Part shown: in pieces, positions 45,217-55,122 of the stretch | How the letters are laid out: every line of letters starts with the position of its first letter | How positions within the stretch are numbered: position 1 is the first letter of the stretch | Assembly: GCF_963259705.1 (NCBI RefSeq) | Contig: NC_081844.1 | Location: 109,554,965-109,618,964 of the forward strand | Length of the DNA stretch: 64,000 bases | Direction: 5' to 3' | DNA from: Myotis daubentonii | Taxonomy: Eukaryota; Chordata; Mammalia; Chiroptera; Vespertilionidae | Made by a program: the position numbers and the translations under genes | The notes under the pieces: model-generated | The model's database searches: none | The model's input: only the letters and a program-made list of their open reading frames with translations | Told to the model about the DNA's origin: nothing

Positions 45217-46967
45217 CTGCACAGGCGCAGAAAAAAACAAAAACAAAAGGAGAAACGGGGTGTCTGTCCTCTGGACGCCCCGCGCTCCGCATGCCTCATG
45301 CCTCTGCTCCCTGCGCACCCCGTGATCCGGGGGTCGCACTCGGCAGGCAGGGCGGCCTCCAACCGCCAGGCAGCGCCGCGTGCTGGGAAGTCCCAGGGAC
45401 TGAGCACTGGCCCCGATGGGACCGGCCTCCACCCGCAGTCCCGCCGGCCCCGCCCGCCTCCCCGCCTGTTGCTGTGGGTGAGCTCCGTCCTCAGTGTCCT
45501 CCATCCGGTTGGAAGGAGAGGGTATGACACGCACAGGAGGGCCGCGGGGAGTGACTGACAGGTGAGCCCCTCTCACAGGGTGGGGGGGGGCAGTCCCTGG
45601 CTGGGGCCCCGCTGGCCTCTCGGGTCCCCTGCAGCCTCGGCCCAGTTCTGTGTCTGACGTCTCGGGAAACGAAGGGTGCAAACAGGACCAAATGCAGGGA
45701 GAGGGTCGGGACGGGCACTGGGGTGGCGGCCGCCTCTGCTGCTGGTGACTGTGGGCTCCCCGCCCCCGCCCCCCCAGCTGCTCTGTGATTCCCTCCGGGA
45801 GCTGCAGGGCCGGTGGGGGGAGTGGAACCCCTTCCTGAAACCCAGGGTGTGTCTGCAGGCGACGCCCGGCCTGCCCTGTGACCCCAGCCCCCTCCCACCG
45901 TCTGTGGTTTCTCAGGGGCAGGGCTAAGGCCTGGGCACACCAGGTGGCAGATGAAAGGACGGAGAGAGACCAGGCCCACGTACACGACGTCTGCTTTGCT
46001 GAGATAAACGGAGCCGGCCTCTGGGGGTACCAGGCGCCGTTCAGCAGGGAGACACGGCCGCTCAGAACCGGGTGGGAACTGAGGAGCCCCAAGAGGCTGG
46101 GCGGGTGGAATCCCCGGGGACACGGATGACTCCACGGTCAGCGACTGGGAAGCTCATCGGGGAAACAAGCGAGGCTGTGGGCATTTGCACATCACGGGGG
46201 CCAGGGCCCGCGACCCCCCCCAGGCGGAGCACAGGGCAGCCGAGCACCCGCACACGGAGCCAGGGCGCTGCCGGGCCACGCGCGGCCTCGGTAACCCCCC
46301 GCGGCTCCACGCGGCCCACGTGCGGTCATGTTCCTCCCACGTGAGAAGCTGGTGCAAAAGGAGAACTGGAAACACGCTCCCTACGTGGGAGTTTAAAAAC
46401 GCCGTCACCGTGGCCAGAGAGAAGCCTCGTGGACGTCTCCGAAGAGCCAGCGCCACAGGGAACTTGCAGGCAGACGGACCGAGAAAACAGAGACGGCCAG
46501 GCCCAGCGTGGCCCATGGAGGAAGGACGCGTCACGGACGGGGTCGCGGGTGAAGCGATCAGGGGCCGCCACCGGCAAATCCCGTCGCGCGGTCGCTCCTG
46601 GCGCCCCCGTCACGGAGTCGCCAAGGACTCGCGTTGGCCACGGCCGGCGCTCGGTCCCCCGGGAAGCTCAGGGCCCGCCGCTGCCTCTGCTCACATCTCA
46701 CCAGCCGATCGATGAGCAGCCTTGTTTCTGAGCGTTTCTGTTTAAGGACCTCATTCAACACGCGCTGCGGATCCATTAACCCCGAACCCAGCCGACAGCC
46801 CTACCGCTCCCGACGGTGCCGTGACGGCCTCCGGGCTCGCCAGGGCCAGACAGCACCCGAGCGCCACGCACAGAGAGCGGCGGCATGAACACTGTCCTGT
46901 GGGTGGCATTTCTGTGGGAGCTGCTGGGACAGACCCTCCTGGTGCAGGTCAGGCAGACGGCACAGGT

Positions 46968-47031
46968 GAGGGGCGCAGGCGAGGGGCGCAGGCGAGGGGA
47001 GCAGGCGAGGGGCGCAGGCGAGGGGCGCAGC
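46968..47031. repeat. 13-bp tandem repeat, 5 copies
   Basis: GAGGGGCGCAGGC units; one unit has AGC instead of CGC. G-rich on the plus strand. Confidence 0.9.
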
Positions 47032-48061
47032 TAGGGGGACCTGGTGGCATGATGAAGTCGCAGGTGGCGTCCAGTCTCGGCCCGTTTGCCGGCTCCTGCG
47101 GGAAGAGCTTCCCCGTGGGACCCAGCGTCTGGGCCGCTGCGAAGCCGGGAAGCCGGGAGCACAGCTGCCGTCATGAACAGACCAGCGAGAAGGGCCCGCC
47201 CAGGCGTGAAGGTGAATCGGCTGCCGGGCGACGGGCGGGCGGCCATCTGTCCCATCGGAGGCGGAGAGCGACCTGAACGACCTCGCGGCTCCGGGCGGCT
47301 CGGAACCGTGAGCACAGCCCCACCTGCCACTGTGTCTGCTTCACGGTCGGGTCCGGTTCTGGGTGAAGGACGCTGGCCTGGGGCGTCCTTCCACCGCCCG
47401 CAGGAGCGCCTGCTGGTGGACGGAGGCGCGGAGCCCTCGGAGGGGCAGGGCGGCGGGAGGAGAGGAAGCCACCGGTCTCCCGGGTCCCGCTGCTGTCCCG
47501 CAGCGCTGCGGGCCGCCTGCCTGTCTTCCCTCCCGGTGGCCTGTGCGGCGTCTGCGTGGAAGCTTTGGTTACCTCTGCCCGTGGGGAGCTGCGAGGCTCG
47601 GCCTCAGGGTCTCACGCCGACACCCCAGAGTCCACGTTGTTCGCAGGGAGACGACCGGGAGCGGGCCCTGGGCGTCAGCTGACCACGTTCCATCGAGGGG
47701 ACCCCACCCCCTTCATGTCAGCCCCCTCCCCTCCCGCCGGCTGACCTCACGGCAGGAAGTGGAAGGGACTTCTTTAGGAGCTTGAGGTCATCCTTTCCTC
47801 ACCGAGCTCCCCGTGTCCATGAGGTCTAGCACGGGCCGCAGGGCGCCACGGACACGTGTGCGTGTCTGCTGTGTGCGACCCCGTCCACACGGCCAGGGCA
47901 CGTCCCTCCTCCCAGAGGGAACCGCGGAGCTGACCTGTCACCGCAGGCGGCTGGGACGACGTGCGTTTCGCATGAAGGGACCACGCGCTATGGACTAGCT
48001 TGTGTCTGGCTGCTTTTGGTCAACTAAATGCCTATTCGTTCCAGCAGATTAGTATTTTCAG

Positions 48062-48269
48062 CAAATATGTTTTTATTGATTCAGAGAGGAAGGGAGAGGG
48101 AGAGAGAAACATCAGTGATGAGAGAGAATCATGGATCGGCTGCCCCCTGCACGCCCCACACTGGGGATCGAGCCCATAACCCGGGCCTGTGCCCTGACCG
48201 GGAATCGCACCCGGGACCCCTCAGTCCGCAGGCGGATGCTCTCCCCACGGAGCCGCACCGGCCGGGGCC
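48062..48269 (-). mobile_element. Ves-type SINE
   Basis: Minus strand: GGCCCCGGCCGGTGCGGCTC start, GCGGACTGAGGGGTCCCGGG cassette, B box replaced by GGTGCGATTCC, tail GAATCAATAAAAACATATTT. Confidence 0.9.
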
Positions 48270-48519
48270 CTGCTCCCTGTATTTGCCGCGGCTCCTTCGC
48301 TGAGATGCTCGGTGGCTCCCATCCCCCGAGGTGTTTCCGACGAGACGAGCTTCTAGTTTAATGAGGCCCCCGGTCGAGGCTTCCCTTCGCGGCCCGTCCT
48401 TCCTGCGTCCTCCGCGCCTGCCCCGCGTCCGCGTGCTGTGTCCGCCTGGGAGCGCGCGTCTGACCTGCCATTTAGACAGTGACCTTCTTCAAACGGAATG
48501 AGTCAGTGTGAGCGAGGCT

Positions 48520-49045
48520 GGGTGTGTGTGTGTGTGTGAGTGTGTATGAGTGTGTGTGTGTGTGTGTGTGGTGTGTGTGTGTGGTGTGTGTGTGTGTGTG
48601 TATGAGTGTGTGTGTGTGGTGTGTGTGTGTGTGTGTATGAGTGTGTGTGTGTGTGTGAGTGTGTATGAGTGTGTGTGTGTGTGTGTGGTGTGTGTGTGTG
48701 TGGTGTGTGTGTGTGTGTGTATGAGTGTGTGTGTGGTGTGTGTGTGTGTGTGTATGAGTGTGTGTGTGTGGTGTGTGTGTGAGTGTGTATGAGTGTGTGT
48801 GTGTGTGTGGTGTGTGTGTGTGTGGTGTGTGTGTGTGTGTATGAGTGTGTGTGTGTGGTGTGTGTGTGTGTATGAGTGTGTGTGTGTGTATGAGTGTGTG
48901 TGTGTGTGTGGTGTGTGTGGTGTGTGTGTATGAGTGTGTGTGTGTGGTGTGTGGTGTGTGTGTGTGTGTGTGTGGTGTGTGTGTGTGGTGTGTGTGTGTG
49001 TGGTGTGTGTGTGTGTGGTGTGTGTGTATGAGTGTGTGTGTGCCT
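48520..49045. repeat. Compound (TG)n repeat with TATGAG and GGTG interruptions
   Basis: About 520 bp of TG repeats punctuated quasi-regularly by TATGAG and by TGGTG. Open frames of more than 200 codons on the minus strand (His/Thr repeats) follow from CA periodicity and are not genes. Confidence 0.95.
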
Positions 49046-50201
49046 TCTGTGTGCACGGCCGTAGGCGCCGGCACTGCCATCCTTCCCCTGCAGCCACGCC
49101 ACACCATCAGCCGTGTGACCGCCACGCGGGGTCTGCGGCTCCGCCCACTCCTCTGCCTCCTGCCCGCGCCCCACGCTCCGCGCTCCAGCTCCGCGGACCA
49201 TCAGCCAACCCGCCTGCCTGGGACGCAGTCTCTCCTGACCCAGCCAACTCCCCCCTTTTTGCCTCTTCGTTTTCGTCTTTAGAAACCGAAACAAAGGTCA
49301 TGTGACCGTCCCCGTGGGCCGGCGTGAGGACGGGGTGAAGCGCCCGCCCAGAGGGGGAGCTACCTACACAGGAGCCACAAGTGAACCGTGGCTGCAGGCT
49401 GGGACCAGCGTTACCATGGAGACTGGATGCGCAGCTACAGACAACGGCCGGACGCTGTTCCGAGCGGAGAGGAAGCGACGGCAAAGGCCGCGGGGCGGGC
49501 AGCACCCTGCACCCTCGGCACCGCGGGCAGCAGCCGCCTCCGGCCACCGCTCAGTGATCCTCACGGAGGCTGACGGAGGCCGGGCTGTCACCCCCGGGAC
49601 AGGCCTGTGCCCGTAACTTCGTTGTCTTCCCAGAAAACTCGCCGCAGCACGGAGAGCACCGAGTGGAGACAAACAGCCACGCAGACCAGCTGGGGCTGCG
49701 CCAGGCGCCCGGGACAGGCCAGGAGGCGGCTGCTGCCTGGATTACGCGTTGGAAGAGGAAGCGAGTGAACCACCGCGAGGGCTGCCCGGCCTCGGTCTTT
49801 AAGACCCCCCCCCCCCCCCGCACCCCGCGTCGGCCGCCCTCGTCCCTCGAGGAGCTGGTGCCCGTCGTCACCTAAACCCGCAGAAACGCCGCGGAACGGG
49901 GGCGACGGGGAGCAGTCGCAGCGCTCACGCCTCCGGAACCCGCGCCCGCGCAGCACCGGCCGCCGGGCTCTTGCCCCCCTGACCGCCACCCACGGCCCGT
50001 TCGCTACCAGGTCGATTCGGGGAGCTGCGGCCTCGGCGGTGAGACGCAGCCCTGGCCTCGAAGGGAGCGGCCGGAACCGAGGACATCGCGGACACAGGCG
50101 GCGAAGCGACCCAGACACACGCTCCCGCCACAGGAGCCGACCCGCCAGCACCGCGGGCGCTGCAGGGGCCGCGGCTGTTCGACCGGAGAAAGTCGCCAAT
50201 G
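49046..50201. other. Intergenic, CpG-rich, no gene seen
   Basis: CpG content rises between about 49,880 and 50,160, possibly a small CpG island. A 14-bp C-run lies near 49,806. No exon recognised. Confidence 0.45.
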
Positions 50202-50402
50202 GCCCGGCCGGCGGGGCTCCGTGGCTGAGCGTCGACCTGTGAACCAGGAGGTCAGGGTTCGATTCCCGGGCAGGGCACAGGCCCGGGTTGCGGGCTCCAT
50301 CCCCAGTGTGGGCCTGTAGGAGGCAGCCGGTCCATGGTTCTCTCTCATCACTGATGCTTCTCTCTCCCTCTCCCTTCCTCCCTGACACATATTTGAAAAA
50401 GA
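50202..50402 (+). mobile_element. Ves-type SINE
   Basis: GGCCCGGCCGGCGGGGCTCC start, cassette CTGTGAACCAGGAGGTCAGG, B box GGTTCGATTCC, short tail GACACATATTTGAAAAAG. Confidence 0.9.
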
Positions 50403-50885
50403 GAACAGAACGGGGCTTGGCAAGTGGGGCAGAGGGAGTGGGTGCCTCGCTGGCCGCGTGGAGGCCCCTCTGGGGACACATCTCTCGCACGGGCTCTTCC
50501 GGAAGCTGGCGCTTAAGTCAAGTCAAAAACTCGTCTTCCTAGTTCAAGAGTCACATGGCTTCCGGGCTCCACGCGAGGACTGAGGGCTTATCTGCCGGCC
50601 CTGGCCCCGAGGCATCGCGCTCGGTCCTGCGTCTGCGATCTGGGGCTCGGCTCGCACCCCTGCCCGGGCCTCCTGCCCATGAAACTCCGTGCTCAGCAGG
50701 GATGACGCTCAGCGGCTCAGGGACAGCAGGGGGGCGGGGGGGGGGGGGTCCCCGCGGCCGCCCTCACCCGGCCTACCCGGCCTCCAGCGGCCGATGGGCG
50801 GGTCTGGCGCGCGGTTTGCCTGATGCCTGAGAACCGCTCGGCGCTCTGTTCCGGCGGCGGCGGCCGCGTCTGTCTTCAATGCTGA

Positions 50886-50930
50886 ACTCCCCCCCCCCTG
50901 CCCCCCCCCCCGCCCCCCCCCCCCCCCCGC
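50886..50930. repeat. Very long interrupted C-tract
   Basis: About 45 bases of almost pure C interrupted by TG, G and similar single bases. It can form an i-motif (C strand) or G-quadruplex (G strand). The exact length is easily mis-assembled. Confidence 0.9.
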
Positions 50931-51406
50931 TGTGGACGTTCAGCCGCCGGTTCCGGTCCGGAAAAGCCCGGTTTCTCCTAAGAATATCACAGCTCAGTTT
51001 CTTAAACACATTTATGGTCCGAGGAGCTTACAGGACTCCAGACCCAACCCACGGAGGGAAAGGTAAGAATTAAGTGGGTCCTTGACTATTTGGTGAGCAG
51101 AGCTCACCCCACAAATGACCAGAAAGCCCTGTCCTGTGCCGGCTTGACCCCCGACGCCAGACGCAGCAGGACCCAGAGACGTTACAGGCCTGGCCGACCC
51201 CCTCGTGCTGACCTGGGCTCCCGGCCTCCCCGGGTGCAGGGCCCGCAGGGAACAAAGGCAGGTGCTCAAAGCCACCCTCCCCCCGCCCCTCCCCCACCTC
51301 CCGGCCGGTCCAGGGCCAGGCCTTTCGGTGCTGGTGTGGACGACACAGACCTGCGAGGGAACCTCTACCGCACGGCCCATCCCCGCGGTTGCCTATTCGC
51401 CTAAAC
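50931..51406. other. Intergenic, no gene seen
   Basis: Nothing recognised apart from GC-rich spurious frames. Confidence 0.5.
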
Positions 51407-51639
51407 CAGTGACGGCGAACCTTTTGAGCTCGGCGTGCCAGCATTTTGAAAAACCCTAACTTAACTCTGGTGCCGTGTCACAGATAGACATTTTTTTATC
51501 TTTGCAACCAGAGTAAAACAAAGACATATTTTTGATATTTATTTTATATATTTAAATGCCATTTAACAAAGAAAAATCAACCAAAAAAATGAGTTCGCGT
51601 GCCACCTCTGACACGCGTGTCATAGGTTCGCCGTCACTG
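51407..51639 (+). mobile_element. Non-autonomous hAT element (233 bp), copy 2
   Basis: Same family as 13,725: ends CAGTGACGGCGAACC and GGTTCGCCGTCACTG, with a target duplication GCCTAAAC / GCCTAAAT (7 of 8). The interior is nearly identical to copy 1. No open frame. Confidence 0.95.
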
Positions 51640-52560
51640 GCCTAAATTGTGCCCTAAACGCCTGCAGGAAGCCCGACCTGGGGCTGGGACGACAGAGGAA
51701 GAGCCTGGACAGACGGGTCCCCTGCGTCTCCGCTCCTGAGTCTCACGGAGTCTGGAAAGGGTGCCATGGCGCTGGGGGCTGCCTGGGGTGCGACCCTCAA
51801 GAGCCACGGGTGGAGCGGCGCCGGCGAGACACAGGAACCAGGCACAGGGTCGCGTGCAGAGTCCCCGGCACCGCGGCTGCGCGCTCCAGGGCTCGCATGG
51901 GTCCGTGAACACAGCGTGGGCTGACGCCTGGGAAAGACGGGTCCGTGCTATGGAACCGCGGCGGGGGGTGGGGGCAGGACTGCGCCCCCTTCAGCAGGAA
52001 GTCACGGTGGTCCTGTCGCCGTCCGGTCATCACTGGGCCCCACAAGAGCACGGTTTAGTGACGTCACAGGATCCCCCCAAGGAGCTGGAAGGACTTTCCT
52101 CACCAGAAAATCCTCAAAGGGAACCAAGACCACAGCCAACCCAAACGTACGCCCGCGCCCATGGATGGCCCTCAGTTCACGTTTGTGATTTGCTTCTCGG
52201 TCGCAAGGAGTCGGATACACGATTACGTTGGAAATAAAATAAAAACGACGGAGTAACCCCACTTTTATTCACGGGAAAAGCTAACGAACCTACAGCTCCT
52301 CTGGCCTGAACCCGGTCCGTCAGCTCAAAGCAGCGAAACCCTGGACAAGACCTTCGGCTGCCAGGCCTGCCCCGTGAGGCCGGGTGGCCACTCCCCGTCC
52401 CCCGGCCGCCGGAAGTCGCTTCGGGAGCAGGAGGGGCGGGAGGACGGGAGCCGTGTCATTTTCCTTTTCTCCAAACTGGGAAAAATTTTGAAATTGAACA
52501 ATAATGGTAACGTATAGTTTTTACAATATTTACTTCTTGGCTGACAAGTTGGTTTCATTA
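51640..52560. other. Intergenic, no gene seen
   Basis: No exon or repeat recognised. GC falls towards the right end. Confidence 0.5.
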
Positions 52561-53220
52561 TATTGGTGGATTCAAAAAGTAAATATTATCCGCCCCCAAA
52601 TCTATGTGCAGTCAAGGACACACGATTCCCAGTTCCTCCTGTCAGGGACCTGAGCTGTGGGGGGGGGGGGGGGGGGTATGGCTCTTGGCGGCTCCTATAT
52701 ATTTCTGAGTTTGGAGCTATGTCTGCGCTGAATCCCAGGCCACTGGCGTACTTCTGAAACACAGGCTTTCCCAATATTTGTTCCGTTTTATTTTTCAGAA
52801 ACAGGCCTGCCACCTTCCTCCAAGCGCTTTTCACGGTGAATGAACTTGAGATCGTTGACACCTTAGATCGACTGATCTCGCTCAACCGTAAGATTTCCAA
52901 CCGCAAAGGCAGGCCTCCCCCCGGCCGGGCGTCCGGCAGCTCAGAGCAGCCGCGATAAATGGAGGTGACGATGGAGCCTATTATTTCTGCGTTAAAAGGT
53001 GTGAACGCCTCAGCCCACATCTTTACAGACCCCCCTCCTCGCGCCCACTCAGCACACCGTCTGTGGGCAGATGCTTTATGGCTCGAAATCGGTGACACCC
53101 GTTCCTCTCTACGACGCTGTCGAGCCGGGCTCATCAGAGATGCTGGACGTTGTAAATACTGACCATCGATTTACAAAATTAGAAACAGGAGCTCCTGGGG
53201 GCCCAGGGGTTCCCACGCGG
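52560..53220. other. AT-richer non-repetitive block, candidate conserved element
   Basis: After the G-run at about 52,659-52,677 lies around 500 bp of balanced, non-repetitive sequence ('ccaatatttgttccgttttatttttcag', 'cttgagatcgttgacacc', 'gcgataaatggaggtgacgatgg'). A 182-codon minus-strand frame (52,586-53,134) covers it but shows no recognisable domain. The block looks unlike the surrounding GC-rich, repeat-laden DNA and may be a conserved non-coding element. Confidence 0.35.
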
Positions 53221-55026
53221 CCTCGGGGCCCTAAGGTGCCGTCTCCTGTCCGGTGGGGGCGCCGTCGCGGAAATTGTTGACTCTGCGCTCGCGTTTTGGG
53301 GACGAACTGCAGTCCTTCCCCGAGTGCAGATTCGTTTGCAATAACTTGCATTTTGCTACAAGAGGCCACTTGCACGCCACCCTCAGCTCCATGCTCCGGT
53401 CACACTTCCTTGTTGTTTTTAAGTAAAATTTACGTGAGCGAACCGCTCGCCTGCTCAGTGTTGACAAGTGGACACACGTTGGCTAGAAGGTGTGCAGGCC
53501 CTTCTGCTCACACCCCGTGGGCCCCCAGGAGTCCCATGGGCACCATGAGCTGAAAGGGAGTCTGGGAGACGTAGTCTCCGCCTGGGCGGCCATGTGCCCC
53601 GCTGACACTGGGGTGGGGGTGAGGGGGGGGGTGGAGGAGGACAGAATTTGGGCAGAACCCCCAGCTGTCTTTGAGGGGCCGCTTAGCAGGACGTGCTGGA
53701 CGATGGCAGGACGAGGTGCGTTACCGGACGAGTTTCCTCCCTCGGCCCCGCCCTCTGCTCCTGGGAAACGCGCTAACTAGACCTCACCCCACCTTTGCTC
53801 AGAGGAGCTTGGATCTCAGGCGGCAATGCACCCGCCGGGGGATGGCTCATGTTTATCTAAACGATCAGGCGGAGCTGTGTCCCGGTCCCCCTTCCCTCCT
53901 GCAGCTGGGGACGCGGGGACCCAGTTCTGACCCATGAAACCTACGAAAAGACGGCCACCCGGAGCTGAGGGAAAACGTCTGTGGTTTTTTTTTGTAAGAA
54001 AAGAAAAACAGAAAACGATGAGGTGACTTCTGCTGCCCCCACCCCACTGCCTTGCTAGCGGAAGCGATGTCTGGTGCCGCTGCAGCCCCTTGTGACCGCG
54101 AGGCAACAGTGAACCGATGTGTCTCGGGCTCACAGGCCGGCCGACGACATTATAACGCAGCTAAGGCCACGCCAGCAACGCCCACCTCCAGCCGCTCTGA
54201 GGATAAGCCCCTTACAGTCCCACGTTATTCAGGTTTTCTCTTAACTGCAGCCAAGCGCACGCCTGCCGGAGGGAGATGCTTTCCGGGCTGTCGGACCCCG
54301 CGCCCCTGGGGCTCGCACTCTGGGGGGCAGCCCTTTTCCAGAGACATAGAAGCGGTCCCCCCACCAATGGAGTCTGGCAACAGCGTCACACACCGAGGTC
54401 AGGCCTGAGGAGGGCGACAGGCATGGCGCCGCCTCGCCTGCTGGTGACGGGACCCGTGTCCGTTCCGGCCAAGGCCCCGCGCGGTCCCAGGCCTTCGCCG
54501 CGGCCCGAGTGCCCCCGGGGGCATTTCGGCTCAGCCATGGCCTTCGCTTTACAGTGACCGTCAGGGAGAGAGCAGCTCGAGCCGGAGAGCCAGCCGGCCT
54601 CCCCTTCCGTGTGGCCGTGAGCCAGCCCGCGTGGCAGGGCAAGTGGAGGCATCAGACGGCTATTCGCACTCGAGACCAGGCCCAGAATCGGGCTCTCCCG
54701 GAGAAAGGGTGTCTGTTGGGAAACCGTTTGCGCTTTGCTTTGCTTTAGGTCACCTGGAGGCAGGGGTGTCTGACCAGAGACGAACATGTGCGTTCACAGA
54801 AGATGGAAGCGGGAAGTGAAGCAGACTTTGGGGGCGCGGGGGGGGGGCAGCTGTAAAACAGGTGAGGGTGAATTTCACAGGAAGGGGGCGGCCACCCCCC
54901 TACCCTTATGTTGCCCTGGACGCTGAGCCGGAAAAGCAAGAGCCGCCAGTCTCCCCGCCTCCCCCGGGACGGCTGGTGGCAGACCCTGGAGCTGGGAGGG
55001 GTGGGAGTCCAAGTGAAGGACCATCG
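53221..55026. other. Intergenic, no gene seen
   Basis: GC-rich; no exon, RNA gene or clear repeat identified on either strand. Confidence 0.5.
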
Positions 55027-55122
55027 GCCCGGCCGGCGAGGCTCAGGGGGTGGGCGTCGACCTATGAACCCGCAGGTCATGGTTCGATTCCTGGTCAGGA
55101 CACAGGCCCGGGATGCAGGCCA
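55027..55122 (+). mobile_element. Ves-type SINE, 5' half only
   Basis: GCCCGGCCGGCGAGGCTCAG start, cassette CTATGAACCCGCAGGTCATG, B box GGTTCGATTCC. The copy stops at GGGATGCAGGCC. Confidence 0.85.

Larger units (their letters stand above)
44291..48061. other. Intergenic, no gene seen
   Basis: GC-rich sequence with a CTCF motif (45,203) and a 13-bp repeat (46,968). Frames of up to 327 codons on the minus strand are overlapped by equally long plus-strand frames and have no conserved domain. Confidence 0.5.

Noticed and set aside
48472..49294. His/Thr-rich frames of 200-263 codons
   Set aside because: They are translations of (CA)n on the strand opposite the (TG)n tract.
10125..50402. tRNA genes suggested by intact A and B boxes
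   Set aside because: The boxes lie in SINE bodies with CT-rich 3' parts and A tails; they do not fold into complete cloverleaves with an acceptor stem, so they are SINEs, not tRNA genes.
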